From Caviibacter abscessus (GTDB taxonomy: Bacteria > Fusobacteriota > Fusobacteriia > Fusobacteriales > Leptotrichiaceae): 64,000 nucleotides of DNA. Each line of letters begins with the position of its first letter. Within the stretch, counting starts at the first letter, position 1. Below the pieces are notes generated by a model. It saw only the letters and a program-made list of their open reading frames with translations, did no database searches and was not told where the DNA came from. The position numbers and the translations under genes were made by a program. The stretch lies in assembly GCF_001517835.1 (NCBI RefSeq), contig NZ_LOQG01000001.1, forward strand, positions 211,564 to 275,563, in the 5' to 3' direction. Below, piece after piece: positions 33,152-45,356 of the stretch.

Positions 33152-34519
33152 TTATAATTTCTCTCCATTTGTTTCTATTACTTTTTTATACCAATAAAAG
33201 CTATCTTTTTTTATTCTTGAAAGATCCAATATATCGTCATTATTTCTATTTACATAAATAAAGCCGTATCTTTTTTCAAAACCTTGATGCGTTGATATTA
33301 AATCAATTGCAGACCATGGAGAATAACCTATAACTTCAACTCCATTTTGAATTGCTCTTTTCATACTATTAATATGTTTTCTAAGATAATCTACTCTATA
33401 ATCATCATGAATGGTTCCATCTTCTTCTAACTTATCATATGCACCTAATCCATTTTCTGTAATTAATATAGGAAGTGAATATCTACTATATACTTCATTT
33501 AAAGTTATTTCAAATCCAAGAGGATCAATTTGCCAACCAAATTCTGTAAATTCTAAATATTTATTGGCAACTGCATTATAATATCCTTTTTCAGTTAAAA
33601 CTGTATCAAGTTTAGATATATCATTTGTAGATTTAGAATGTGATACACAATATGTATTATAATAATTAATTCCTATAAAATCTGGTTTAGCATTTTTTAA
33701 AATATTTATATCTTCTTCACTAACATTAAAAATATATCCTTTATCCTTTATATATTTTGTAGCCATATGATTATATCTTCCAAATACAGCAGCATCTAAG
33801 TATAACCAATTTCTTAAAACATTTGCGTATTGTGCAGCTAAATTATCTTCTGGACTTGAAGTTTCAGGATAAACTACAGCAATATTAGGTGCTGGTCCTA
33901 TTTTTGCATTTGGCAACATTTTATGACATAAATCCATAACTTTTGCTTGTGCTAAAAGCATATGATGATTTTTTTGATAAAGTTTTTCATTACCTTTTGT
34001 TCCATCAATTAAATCTGAATGTATTATCATCATATTTTGTTCATTAATTGTAAGCCAATATTTTACTCTAGTTCCATATTTTTCAAATAATACTTTTGCA
34101 AAATCAACAAAATAATCTACAACTTGTCTATTTTCCCAGCCTCCATTTTTTTCCAGTTCATATGGTAAATCAAAATGATACATTGTAACTATAGGTTCTA
34201 TTTCATTTTTTATAAGTTCATCAATTAAATCAGAATAAAATTCTACACCTTCTTTATTTATTTCACCAAAACCATTAGGAAATATTCTAGTCCAAGCAAT
34301 AGAAAATCTATATGCTTTTAGTCCTAACTCCTTAAATAACTTAATGTCTTCTTTATATTTATGATAATGATCTGAACATATTTTAAAATCTGGTGTTCCT
34401 GGTAATGGAATTTTAATATCTTGAATACTTAATCCTTTACCATACTTATCAGAAGCTCCTTCAACCTGATATGCACTTGTTGAAGCCGACCATAAAAAAT
34501 CATCATTAAAACTACTCAT
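33152..34519 (-). CDS. 6-phospho-beta-glucosidase, GH1
   Basis: 455 aa, normal for GH1. It splits phosphorylated disaccharides made by the PTS. The acid/base is Glu160 in YWLTINEQN and the nucleophile is Glu355 in ILITENGLG. The N-terminus FLWSASTSAYQVEGA is the family signature. HFDLPYELEKNGGW is also typical. Last gene of the operon, 5 bp after the EIIC gene. Cellobiose or another beta-glucoside phosphate is the likely substrate; 6-phospho-beta-galactosidase activity cannot be excluded. Confidence 0.92.
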   Translation of the reverse strand: MSSFNDDFLWSASTSAYQVEGASDKYGKGLSIQDIKIPLPGTPDFKICSDHYHKYKEDIKLFKELGLKAYRFSIAWTRIFPNGFGEINKEGVEFYSDLIDELIKNEIEPIVTMYHFDLPYELEKNGGWENRQVVDYFVDFAKVLFEKYGTRVKYWLTINEQNMMIIHSDLIDGTKGNEKLYQKNHHMLLAQAKVMDLCHKMLPNAKIGPAPNIAVVYPETSSPEDNLAAQYANVLRNWLYLDAAVFGRYNHMATKYIKDKGYIFNVSEEDINILKNAKPDFIGINYYNTYCVSHSKSTNDISKLDTVLTEKGYYNAVANKYLEFTEFGWQIDPLGFEITLNEVYSRYSLPILITENGLGAYDKLEEDGTIHDDYRVDYLRKHINSMKRAIQNGVEVIGYSPWSAIDLISTHQGFEKRYGFIYVNRNNDDILDLSRIKKDSFYWYKKVIETNGEKL

Positions 34520-34524
34520 ACATC

Positions 34525-35808
34525 TTACCTCTTTTCCTGCTCTAATGCTTTCTTATCAAGATATATAACAAATGGATAATATATCGCTGTTGATATTGCT
34601 ATTATTATAATCTGTAATATAGCTGTTCTAATTCCTCCACTTAATAACCCTGATAAAATAGGAGGTGTCGTCCATGGTGGATTTACTCCTCCAAACATCG
34701 GAACTAATCCACTTTTAATAGAAAGGTATGAAATTAAAGAAACTATCATAGGAGTACATACAAATGGTATAAAAAGTATAGGGTTAAACACAATTGGCGT
34801 TCCAAACATAACCGGTTCATTTATGTTAAAAATTGCAGGTACTATACTCAGTCTACCTATTTGCTTAAATTGTTGAGATCTTGCACTAAGTAACATAGCA
34901 ATAACCATACCTATTGTAATTCCTGAACCTGTTACAGTTATTAATAAATAATGAAATTGATATGTTACTATTCTTCCACCATTTTCAGATGTTAGAACTA
35001 ATCCTTTATTTATTATTTCTTGATTATTTGCAATAGCACTTAACCAAATCCCAGTCATGATTCCACCTACAACATTGTTTCCATGTATTCCAAACCACCA
35101 TAAAAACGATACAACGAACCCTATTATCATAACTCCAATTAAAGAATCAGTCAAGTTTAAAAGTGGTGTTTGAACTAATTTATATATTATATCAACTAAA
35201 TCTCCACTAGTTACTATATTTATAATTCCATAAACTAAAGCAAATATTGATAAAATTATAGCTCCAGGAATTAAAGCTGAAAATGAATTTGCAACTCCTT
35301 GAGGAACACTTTCAGGCATCTTAATTATCATTTTCTTTTTAATAAATAGACAATATAGATAAGATGACATAAGTGATACTATTATAGCCGCTATCATACC
35401 TCTTGCACCCAATGTATTCGCTAAAGATAATACTCCAGAAATTTTTTTATCATCTTGTATAATAAATTGATTTGATACTATCAAAAATGAAACAAGCGAA
35501 GTAATAACACAACCTATAGGCTCTATTTTTTCATTTTTGGCATAACTATAAGCAATAGTAATAGAACATACCAATGATAACATATTAAATGTTGAATTAA
35601 ATACCTGATATAAGTATGGACTTATTCCCTTATCTGCAAGAAATATTTTTATAGGCTCATAAGGAAATTCAGCTAACAGCAAAAATATAGAACCTACAAC
35701 AGTTATAGTTAATATTGCAGACATTCCCTCTCTTAAAGCAATTATTCCTTTTAAATTAGTAAATTTCATAACTATAGGAAGTAGCTTTGAATTAATGAAA
35801 TTTTTCAT
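34525..35808 (-). CDS. celB: Cellobiose/lactose-family PTS enzyme IIC
   Basis: 427 aa with about ten membrane segments. Family stretches: LPIVMKFTNLKGIIALREGM at the start, LLAEFPYEPIKIF, WFGIHGNNVVGGIMTGIW, NINEPVMFGTPIVFNP and FGGVNPPWTTPPILSG. It is the sugar channel and binds substrate in the NEP and WTTPP loops. It is preceded by the EIIB gene (13 bp gap) and followed at once by the GH1 gene. Confidence 0.93.
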   Translation of the reverse strand: MKNFINSKLLPIVMKFTNLKGIIALREGMSAILTITVVGSIFLLLAEFPYEPIKIFLADKGISPYLYQVFNSTFNMLSLVCSITIAYSYAKNEKIEPIGCVITSLVSFLIVSNQFIIQDDKKISGVLSLANTLGARGMIAAIIVSLMSSYLYCLFIKKKMIIKMPESVPQGVANSFSALIPGAIILSIFALVYGIINIVTSGDLVDIIYKLVQTPLLNLTDSLIGVMIIGFVVSFLWWFGIHGNNVVGGIMTGIWLSAIANNQEIINKGLVLTSENGGRIVTYQFHYLLITVTGSGITIGMVIAMLLSARSQQFKQIGRLSIVPAIFNINEPVMFGTPIVFNPILFIPFVCTPMIVSLISYLSIKSGLVPMFGGVNPPWTTPPILSGLLSGGIRTAILQIIIIAISTAIYYPFVIYLDKKALEQEKR

Positions 35809-35821
35809 TTTATCCTCCTTT

Positions 35822-36127
35822 TTATTTAGAATATATTTTTATTGCATGATTTAATACATTAGCTCCATTCATCATTCCATAATCTATAATTGGAACAACA
35901 TCTATAGCTTTTCCTTTTTCATCAGCTATTTTTTTTAAATCATTTAACATATATGTAATTTGTGGACCTAATAATATTACATCACAATCTTCTACTTCAT
36001 TTATAAATACATCAGCAGAATATGCTGAAATTTCAGCATCTATTCCATTTAATTTTGCAGCTTCTCTCATTTTATTTACTAATAACGATGTACTCATACC
36101 TGATGCACAAAATAATTTTATTTTCAT
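35822..36127 (-). CDS. celA: Cellobiose-family PTS enzyme IIB
   Basis: 101 aa. The phosphorylated cysteine is Cys8 in IKLFCASGMSTSLLVNKM, and VILLGPQITYMLNDLKK is typical of the Lac family. It overlaps the EIIA gene by 4 bp (ATGA). Soluble phosphocarrier between EIIA and EIIC. Confidence 0.95.
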   Translation of the reverse strand: MKIKLFCASGMSTSLLVNKMREAAKLNGIDAEISAYSADVFINEVEDCDVILLGPQITYMLNDLKKIADEKGKAIDVVPIIDYGMMNGANVLNHAIKIYSK

Positions 36128-36456
36128 TTATTATCCTCCATATTTTTTATTTTCTTATATATATTCATTATTTCCAAAGCATTTTCTTTTGCCATAAGTG
36201 CCATTGATAAATGATCTTGTGCATGTATTATTAATAAATTTATTTTTATTCCTTCATTTTCCAAATCTTGTGCTATTAATTTAGTTTGTATTTCGTGAGC
36301 TCCTATAAACGCTTCACTAGCTTTTACTATTTCTTCATTTGCTTTTTCAAATTCATAATTTCTTGCAAAAGATATAACCGACATAGAATGAGATTTTGAT
36401 TTTCCTGCTTCAATAATCAAATCCATTACAATTTCTATCATTTTATCATCATTCAT
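36124..36456 (-). CDS. celC: Cellobiose-family PTS enzyme IIA
   Basis: 110 aa three-helix protein. The phosphorylated histidine is in LLIIHAQDHLSMALMAKE, with the aspartate for the trimer metal site in the same helix. EAGKSKSHSMSVISFA and EAFIGAHEIQTKLI are family marks. It lies 3 bp after the regulator gene and is coupled to celA. Confidence 0.94.
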   Translation of the reverse strand: MNDDKMIEIVMDLIIEAGKSKSHSMSVISFARNYEFEKANEEIVKASEAFIGAHEIQTKLIAQDLENEGIKINLLIIHAQDHLSMALMAKENALEIMNIYKKIKNMEDNK

Positions 36457-36459
36457 TTT

Positions 36460-38313
36460 TTAATCCTCCTTATCATTTATTACATCTAAAAAATTTTCAA
36501 AATTAGGTTTTTCAACAAGTTTTTCAATTTTAGCTTTATTCTCAATTAAATTACCTATTTTCAAGTAAATTTCATCAATTTTGTTATCTAAATTATCTAT
36601 ACAAATTAATAAAACAATTTTCACAAAATTTTTATCCCATTTTATTGGATTTTTTAACACTCCTACACATATTTTCTTTAATCCGTGACCACTATCTAAT
36701 GGATGAGTTAAAACAACACCGTTAAACATTTCCGTATATCCTAATTTTTCACGCATTAAAACAGAATTATATATATCAAACTTAACATTTGTATGTTTAA
36801 CTATATTTTCAGACATAATTTTTAATACTTCATTTTTATCAGGTTTTCCATTTAGAACAATAAATAAATTTTTATCAAATACACTATCTTCAAAATTTTT
36901 ATATCCTTTTAAAAGATTTTCTATATATATTCTTTCGCTATTATCTAAAAAGCAATTTACCTTGTTTATTTTTACACCATAATCATTCTCTATATTAGTT
37001 ATAGAAAAAACATAATCATATTTCTTTAAATTAATGTATTCCAAGTTTCTAATACCACATGTATCTATATTATATATATATTCTCCAAATAATTTTTTAT
37101 ACATATATTTTAAGAACTTAGATGTTCCTCTTCCTGTAGGACAAACAATTAAAATATTATTTTGAGGGATTTTATTGTATTCTATACCCATTTCAAATAT
37201 AACTGCTAAATACGCTATTTCATCATCAGAAATTATTTTATTAAATTTTTCATTTAAAATATTACCTGCGTATTTAGCTATACTGTATGAAAATGGCATA
37301 TTCTTTTTTATATCTTCTAATAATGGATTTTTTGTTTTTATATTAAATTTTATTCTTATTATAAGAGGGTATAAATGAGAATATAAATTTTTATAAAGTT
37401 CCGTGTTATTCGCTATATTGGTATTAAACGTAATATCAATTTGGCTAAGCAATTTATTTATTAAATCATCTATTTCTTTTGAATTTAAAGTTTTAAAATC
37501 AAATGTTTCTTTAGCCATAAAATGTACAGTTAAATATTTAAGTTCATTTTCAGTAATATTTATTTTTAAATTTAATCTCTCTAAAAGTTCAAATATATAT
37601 TTTTTTACAATTTCTTTTTTTTCAAAATAATTTATTGAATAAAATATATTTTTTTCTATTTTTAAATCTAATTTCATTCTATTAATCCACACATAAATAG
37701 TTATCACTAAATAGAAAAATGATAAATCAGATAATGTTATATCTTCCATAAATACAAATCTTTTTGTAAATTCTAAAATTATTTTAAACTTTTCATCAGG
37801 TTCAACGAAAATATTTTCATTAAAATGATTACTATAATAGTTTATTAAAAAACTTCTTATATCTGTTTCTCTACCAACTATTCTAATACCATGATAAGGT
37901 TTTGATACTAGTTTTAAATTATATTCACTAAGTTTTACTTTTAGTTCCTTAATATCACTTGATATTGTACTTGGTGATGTATATATTTTTTCACAAATAT
38001 CATCTAATTTTATCAACCTATTTTGGACTACAAGTATCTCAAATAAAAACTTAATTCTATCTGATTTTGTTGTAGGTATTTTTTCTTTTTCATATAATAA
38101 TTTATAAATATCATCTAAATTACCATCTATTCTATAGCCAACCCCTCTAACAGATATTAAATCACAGTCATTATTATTTAATATTTTTTTAAGTTCTTTT
38201 AATATATTTCTTGTAGTTTTATCTGACATATTTATTTTTTTTGATATTTCAAAAGAAGTGTGATTTTTTTTATCTTTTAAAATATCATAAATTTTAATGT
38301 ATTTATCACGCAA
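36460..38313 (-). CDS. BglG/LicR-type transcriptional activator of the cellobiose operon
   Basis: 617 aa multidomain regulator. Two N-terminal HTH regions (EISKKINMSDKTTRNIL and DICEKIYTSPSTISSDI), two PRD domains (about 170-390), an EIIB-Gat-like domain (ILIVCPTGRGTSKFLKYM, about 400) and a C-terminal EIIA-like domain with the likely phospho-histidine in VVLTHPLDSGHGLKK. It probably activates the operon when the beta-glucoside PTS is busy. First gene of the operon, transcribed with its targets. Confidence 0.85.
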   Translation of the reverse strand: MRDKYIKIYDILKDKKNHTSFEISKKINMSDKTTRNILKELKKILNNNDCDLISVRGVGYRIDGNLDDIYKLLYEKEKIPTTKSDRIKFLFEILVVQNRLIKLDDICEKIYTSPSTISSDIKELKVKLSEYNLKLVSKPYHGIRIVGRETDIRSFLINYYSNHFNENIFVEPDEKFKIILEFTKRFVFMEDITLSDLSFFYLVITIYVWINRMKLDLKIEKNIFYSINYFEKKEIVKKYIFELLERLNLKINITENELKYLTVHFMAKETFDFKTLNSKEIDDLINKLLSQIDITFNTNIANNTELYKNLYSHLYPLIIRIKFNIKTKNPLLEDIKKNMPFSYSIAKYAGNILNEKFNKIISDDEIAYLAVIFEMGIEYNKIPQNNILIVCPTGRGTSKFLKYMYKKLFGEYIYNIDTCGIRNLEYINLKKYDYVFSITNIENDYGVKINKVNCFLDNSERIYIENLLKGYKNFEDSVFDKNLFIVLNGKPDKNEVLKIMSENIVKHTNVKFDIYNSVLMREKLGYTEMFNGVVLTHPLDSGHGLKKICVGVLKNPIKWDKNFVKIVLLICIDNLDNKIDEIYLKIGNLIENKAKIEKLVEKPNFENFLDVINDKED

Positions 38314-38403
38314 CTTTACCTACTCCTCTCTAATAATCCTACCATGATTTATATAAATTTCCATTTGTAATTTTACCGTTAATATTACGGAAATTTTAGT
38401 AAT

Positions 38404-38434
38404 ATAAAAGAGGTTGTGTGAAAAACAACCTCTT
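38404..38434 (-). terminator. Terminator after the alpha-amylase-family gene
   Basis: Perfect 10-bp stem AAGAGGTTGT / ACAACCTCTT (38408-38417 with 38425-38434), with T-rich flank on the minus strand. Confidence 0.75.
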
Positions 38435-38457
38435 AAAAATTTATTGTAATAATTTAT

Positions 38458-39945
38458 TTAATAAATAATAGCACTTTCATATCCTTTAATTTTTAATGAA
38501 CTATTATCAATTTTTATTTCTTTTTGCTCATTTGATAAATTATGATATATTTTAATTTTCTTATTTTCATATTCTCTTTCATATGCAAAGATTTCTTTAT
38601 CTTCCATATTTATATGTTTAAAAGTTCCATATTTAATTACATCACTTTTATTTCTAATATTAATCCATTTTTTATAATGATTATAAATTGAATTTTTATC
38701 TTGCTTTTGCTTTTTTATATTATCTGTTTCAGCATTAAATACTATATCTTCCCATTTAGTTTGAAAATTATCTCCCCATAAATATGGCTCTCTTATACTT
38801 TCATCAGGTTTTATACCCTTCATTCCTAATTCTTCACCATAATATATGAAAGGATTGCCAGGTAGAGTTAATAATATTGCAGCCGCTAATTTTTGCTGTT
38901 CTGTATTTTTTAATATACTTGCTATTCTATTTTGATCGTGATTTGTTAAAAATAGGGCATCAATATAGTTTTTTGTTATTTCAGAATACTTTTTATATAT
39001 CTTTTCTAAATTATACGCTAGTTCATCTCCATTTTTAGAAATAATTGCTTTTATTATTCCTTTTTCTGAAAATGTAAAATTAAAACTTGAATCAAATACT
39101 TTATAATATTTTGCAATTTGATTGTAACTTTGCCAAACTTCAGAAACTAAATATATATCTTTTTTTATTTCTCTAAGGCTATTTCTAAATTCGTTCCACC
39201 ATTTAATATTTTCTTCTTGAGTATTTATTTTCTTTTCATATTCACCTTGACCATAAATATGAAAAGCTGCATCTAATCTATAACCATCAATATTTGCAAT
39301 TTCAACCCAATATTTTGCTATTTTTTTAATTTCATCTCTAACTTTTTTATTACTAAAATTAAGATCAGGCATTCCTTCCCAAAATATTGAATAATATAGT
39401 TCATTTTCATTTAATTTTGTCCATGCCTTTGAACCTAGCGGTTTAACTTTAAAATTTATTTCTTTATTATTTTTATTTTCTATTCTGTAATAATTTCTAT
39501 ATTCGCTATTTTTACTACTTCTTGCATTTTTAAACCAATTATGTTCTCTACTTGTATGATTTACTGGTAAATCAATTATTACTTTTATACCTTTTTGATG
39601 AGCAACTTTAACCAAATTTTTAAAATCTTCTATTGTTCCATATTCCTTATCTATATTATAGTAATCTGTAACGTCATATTTATGATAACTTGGTGATGTA
39701 AAAATTGGTGTAAGCCAAATACCATTTACGCCCAATTCTTTTAATTCATCTAATTTTGAAATTATACCATTTAAATCCCCTATACCATCTCCATTACTAT
39801 CAGCATATGATCTTACAAATATTTCATAATATATTCCGGATTTATTAATTATATCTTCATTAGTATTTTCATAATATTTACCTTCTTTATGTGAACATGA
39901 TATTGAAATAATTAATAAAAATAGAAAACACAATATTTTTTTCAT
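38458..39945 (-). CDS. Alpha-amylase family (GH13) lipoprotein
   Basis: 495 aa from ATG 39943-39945, chosen for the AAGGAGAAAAA ribosome site; a start 30 bp upstream would precede the signal peptide. The leader KKILCFLFLLIISISC ends in a lipobox with Cys17, so it is an exported lipoprotein. GH13 regions in order: GVNGIWLTPIFTSPSYHKYD, VIIDLPVNHTS, GYRLDAAFH (nucleophile Asp), LVSEVW (acid/base Glu) and LTNHDQNR (transition-state Asp). It hydrolyses alpha-1,4 glucans or oligosaccharides outside the cell membrane. It pairs logically with the GH31 alpha-glucosidase at 52152. A terminator separates it from groEL. Confidence 0.9.
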   Translation of the reverse strand: MKKILCFLFLLIISISCSHKEGKYYENTNEDIINKSGIYYEIFVRSYADSNGDGIGDLNGIISKLDELKELGVNGIWLTPIFTSPSYHKYDVTDYYNIDKEYGTIEDFKNLVKVAHQKGIKVIIDLPVNHTSREHNWFKNARSSKNSEYRNYYRIENKNNKEINFKVKPLGSKAWTKLNENELYYSIFWEGMPDLNFSNKKVRDEIKKIAKYWVEIANIDGYRLDAAFHIYGQGEYEKKINTQEENIKWWNEFRNSLREIKKDIYLVSEVWQSYNQIAKYYKVFDSSFNFTFSEKGIIKAIISKNGDELAYNLEKIYKKYSEITKNYIDALFLTNHDQNRIASILKNTEQQKLAAAILLTLPGNPFIYYGEELGMKGIKPDESIREPYLWGDNFQTKWEDIVFNAETDNIKKQKQDKNSIYNHYKKWINIRNKSDVIKYGTFKHINMEDKEIFAYEREYENKKIKIYHNLSNEQKEIKIDNSSLKIKGYESAIIY

Positions 39946-39965
39946 TTTTTCTCCTTTTTTATAAA

Positions 39966-39992
39966 TAAAGCTCAAGTAATAAACCTGAGCTT
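39966..39992 (-). terminator. Terminator after groEL
   Basis: Stem AAGCTCAGG / CTTGAGCTT (39968-39976 with 39984-39992) on the minus strand, followed by a TA-rich tract. It lies 7 bp after the groEL stop. Confidence 0.65.
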
Positions 39993-39998
39993 AATTTT

Positions 39999-41861
<1,863 letters not shown>

Positions 41862-41865
<4 letters not shown>

Positions 41866-42800
41866 ATTTCCTCCCATTTATCCTTAAGTTCTTCTATATT
41901 TTTTGAATTTGTTATTGCCATTATTGCCTTTATTTCATATATCCATTGTTCTAAGACATCTATTATCTCATTATCTGTATATTTATCAATTAATTTTAAT
42001 ATATGTCCTGCAATTCCAACAGATTTTGCACCAAGTGCAAGGCATTTTACTATATCAATTGGATTTGTTATTCCGCCACTTGCCAAAATTTCCAGCTTAT
42101 CTTGATATTTCCTTGAATAAATTAAACTATCTTTTGTGCTATAACCAAGTTCATAAAGATATGATCTATCTTTATTTATTCTTTTATCCTCAATATATGC
42201 AAAATTAGTTCCACCTTTTCCACTTATATCAATTGTTTTTATACCAAGTTCTAAAGCTTTTTCAAAACTATGTTCTCCCATACCAAATCCCGTTTCTTTA
42301 AGGATTATTGGTATAGTTATATTTTCTAAAGCTTTTTTTATATTATTTTCCCAATTTGAAAAATTTATATCACCATTTTTCATCATAAATTCTTGTATTG
42401 GGTTTATATGTATTTGTAATATTTTTGCGTTAGTCTTATTTATTGCGATTTGCATACTTTCAAAGCTTTTATCAGCACCAATATTAACACCCATATTTTT
42501 AGGATAATAATAATTATCATTATTTAAGGCTGGAGTATATGAACCTGAAAACATAAATATTGATAATTTCTTACATATTAATTCCAATCTTTTATTAATA
42601 AGGTTTGCTTTTTCACTTCCTCCAGTCATTGCGTTAATATAAAAAGGAAGTTTTTGTTTTATACCACAAAAACTTGTTGATATATCTACATCTTCTATAT
42701 TTATATTTGGTAAACTATAATATTTAAGTCTAATTTTATCAAGACAATTATTTTTATTGTCCTGTATCAAAGAAAATTCTATGTGTTGGTCTTTTCTCAT
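41862..42800 (-). CDS. fni: Isopentenyl-diphosphate isomerase, type 2 (FMN-dependent)
   Basis: 312 aa from ATG 42798-42800, chosen for GGAG 7 bp upstream. This start overlaps the end of mvaK2 by 47 bp. It interconverts IPP and DMAPP. Motifs: MRKDQHIEF, YINAMTGGSEKANLIN, the active-site loop ETGFGMG, TIDISGKGGTNF (FMN site) and ASGGITNPIDIVKCLALGAKSVGIA. It completes the mevalonate pathway. Confidence 0.95.
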
Positions 42801-43641
42801 CTTTTTCTCCAAATTCAAGTGATATAACAAAGTCCCCTAAACCTGCTCCACTTGTTTTACTATTTTTATTCTTTTTTATTATATCATTTATTTTATCAGT
42901 GTATATTTTAATATTTGAAAATGATTCAAAATATTTTAAATTATCTCTAAGATTTTTTATACATTGTTGTAAATCATAAGTATTTGATGTTTCTAAAATT
43001 TTAAAAAGTTCAAGTGTAAACATATTTGATTTTTCATTAAATATTTTAAACTCTTTTGTATCTATAATTTGTTTCATATTTTTAATTTGAGAACCTGTAC
43101 TTGCAGGTATTCCTGTCCAAATTGCATTTATATTCAAATTATTTTTTAAATTTATCTTTTTTATTTCATATTCATTTGTACTTAAATTAATTGATTTATA
43201 CAATATTAAATCATCATAACAAATACAGGCTACATCCCCCATAGAACCTGAAATTCCTGCTATATTAAGTGCTTTAACTGAAAGTAAAAACAAATCATCT
43301 TTTGTATATGAAAAATTATAGTATTGTAATATGGCCTTAATTGTTACAACTGTTATACTTGCAGATGAACCAAGTCCAAGCTTTATATTATTAACATATA
43401 AATCTGTGCTGTATTTATATGTAAACTTGTCATATTTTTTTACAAAATCAAATGCAACTTTTCTTGCATACACTAAAATATTACTTTTATCTTCTATATT
43501 AGATATTATTTTTTCTTCATCACTTTTAATAAGTTCAAGATATGTAAATTTATCTACCGAAGCTATTATTGCATAACTTCCAGAATTTAAAACTGCATAT
43601 TCTCCTGCTAAATATAGTTTAGATGGAGCTTTAACTATCAT
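42754..43641 (-). CDS. mvaK2: Phosphomevalonate kinase
   Basis: 295 aa GHMP kinase, a little shorter than the usual 330 or so. It phosphorylates mevalonate 5-phosphate. Start motif VKAPSKLYLAGEYAVL, ATP loop LGLGSSASITVVTIKA, and the late TSGAGLGD. The last 47 bp also encode the start of fni in another frame. It begins 9 bp after mvaD ends. Confidence 0.92.
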   Translation of the reverse strand: MIVKAPSKLYLAGEYAVLNSGSYAIIASVDKFTYLELIKSDEEKIISNIEDKSNILVYARKVAFDFVKKYDKFTYKYSTDLYVNNIKLGLGSSASITVVTIKAILQYYNFSYTKDDLFLLSVKALNIAGISGSMGDVACICYDDLILYKSINLSTNEYEIKKINLKNNLNINAIWTGIPASTGSQIKNMKQIIDTKEFKIFNEKSNMFTLELFKILETSNTYDLQQCIKNLRDNLKYFESFSNIKIYTDKINDIIKKNKNSKTSGAGLGDFVISLEFGEKDEKRPTHRIFFDTGQ

Positions 43642-43650
43642 TTTTTAACC

Positions 43651-44541
43651 TCAACACTCTATTACTTTATCTTTATATTTTTCTTTTAATTTATTAATAA
43701 TTTTTTCTTCATCTTCTTTTAAGTACAATACTTTTACATTAGGCCCTGCATCTGTGGTAAAATATATTTGATATCCCTTATTTCTAAGCTCTTTAATATA
43801 TTCAATACATTCTATACTTTCATTTGTCAAATAAGTAAAAGGTGGATTTGCAGTTTTCATTGTCTTATGCATAAACATCGTATTGTATTCCATTATTTCA
43901 CCTATTTTTGTAAAATCATTATCTAGTAAAGCTTTTTTCATGTCATTAAATGAACGTATTCCAACTTCTACCCATTCATTCATATATGGTGAAGTATCTA
44001 TACAATGTTGCATAGCATCTCTACTACTAATGCTCTTCTTTTCCTTTGAAATTATAATAGCAGACATACATAAATTTAAATCTGTATGTAATTCATAAAT
44101 ATTACCATTTTCATCAAAAGCACATAATTCATAAAAACTTCTTCCTGCTGAACCAGAACCTATACTGGCATATTTTGCCATTTGTTCTATACTTAAATTT
44201 AAATTAAAAAACTTATTTATTTCTTGAATTAATGCACTATATGCAGATGCACTTGAAGCAAGTCCTGCTGCTGTAGGCATAGTGTTATAACTTGTAACTT
44301 TAAGCTTTGGTCTATTTTTAACTATTTTGTCTATATATGAAAAAATTTTTTTACATTGTACTTTATCTTGCAGTTTATCATTTAAATAAAATTCATCAAT
44401 ATCAGAACTCTCAATTTTTGTTTTAGTGTATAAATTTTTTGCCCTATATGAAATACTTGGAACAAGTGGTATTAAATATGGATTATATTCCTTTTTACCC
44501 CAATATTTAACTATTGCTATATTCATATATGAAATGCTCAT
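43651..44541 (-). CDS. mvaD: Diphosphomevalonate decarboxylase
   Basis: 296 aa from ATG 44539-44541, which overlaps the mvaK1 stop (ATGA). A start 15 bp upstream is possible but less likely. It makes isopentenyl diphosphate. Motifs: NIAIVKYWGKKEYN, PTAAGLASSASAYSALIQ, GSGSAGRSFYE and FTTDAGPNVKVL. Confidence 0.95.
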   Translation of the reverse strand: MSISYMNIAIVKYWGKKEYNPYLIPLVPSISYRAKNLYTKTKIESSDIDEFYLNDKLQDKVQCKKIFSYIDKIVKNRPKLKVTSYNTMPTAAGLASSASAYSALIQEINKFFNLNLSIEQMAKYASIGSGSAGRSFYELCAFDENGNIYELHTDLNLCMSAIIISKEKKSISSRDAMQHCIDTSPYMNEWVEVGIRSFNDMKKALLDNDFTKIGEIMEYNTMFMHKTMKTANPPFTYLTNESIECIEYIKELRNKGYQIYFTTDAGPNVKVLYLKEDEEKIINKLKEKYKDKVIEC

Positions 44542-45356
44542 ATCTTTGCAACACATACCAATTTAACTCCCTTTTTACTCATTTGTTTTAAAAGCTGTGA
44601 AACTTTTTTACTGTTTTCACAAAGTGCTATAACACAACCACCCATTCCTGATCCTGTAATTTTAGCACCTAAGCTATGATAATTTATATTTTTTATCATA
44701 TAATCTATATAATTGTTACTAAGTCCTAACTCTTTTAATAACTTTTGTGACTTATTAAAAAGTTTTCCTATTTCATATATATTTTTTTCACATATATATT
44801 TTATAGCTCTTTCACTTATATCTCCCAACTTTTCAATAATATCCATTCTTCCTGTATTTTTTACATGTTCTACTGCTACTTTTGTACTTCCACTTATATT
44901 GCTATCAAAAATTACCAAATAAGCGTTCAATGAAATATCTATGTTTGTTATTCCTTTAGTTTTTTCAAAAATTATACTATTTTTTCCTGAAACAACTGTA
45001 CTGTCAATTCCACTTGGATTTTTATGTGCCTTTTTTTCAGATTCAAGAACTACATCATAAATATCTATATTATCATTTATTTTTTTTACTTCTCTTGCTA
45101 TTGCAAGTGCAAGTGCAGCACTTGAACCTAAGCCTTTTGAAATAGGTATAGTTGAGTTTATTCTAATAAAAAACTCCGGCATATTGTATTTATTCATTAT
45201 GTATTCTTTTATAAACTTAACATGCTCGTTTTCTTCTATATATTCTTTAACTATTTTAACACTTATACTTAAATCATATAAAGGCATAGCAATTGCTTTT
45301 TTACCATATACAACACTATGCTCTCCAAATAAAATGACTTTAGCGTGTGCACTCAT
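44538..45356 (-). CDS. mvaK1: Mevalonate kinase
   Basis: 272 aa GHMP kinase. Motifs: AKVILFGEHSVVYG at the start, ISKGLGSSAALALAIAREV as the ATP loop, and KITGSGMGGCVIAL near the end. AGAGGT lies before ATG 45354-45356, within the mvaA end (17-bp overlap). It produces mevalonate 5-phosphate for mvaK2. Confidence 0.95.
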   Translation of the reverse strand: MSAHAKVILFGEHSVVYGKKAIAMPLYDLSISVKIVKEYIEENEHVKFIKEYIMNKYNMPEFFIRINSTIPISKGLGSSAALALAIAREVKKINDNIDIYDVVLESEKKAHKNPSGIDSTVVSGKNSIIFEKTKGITNIDISLNAYLVIFDSNISGSTKVAVEHVKNTGRMDIIEKLGDISERAIKYICEKNIYEIGKLFNKSQKLLKELGLSNNYIDYMIKNINYHSLGAKITGSGMGGCVIALCENSKKVSQLLKQMSKKGVKLVCVAKI

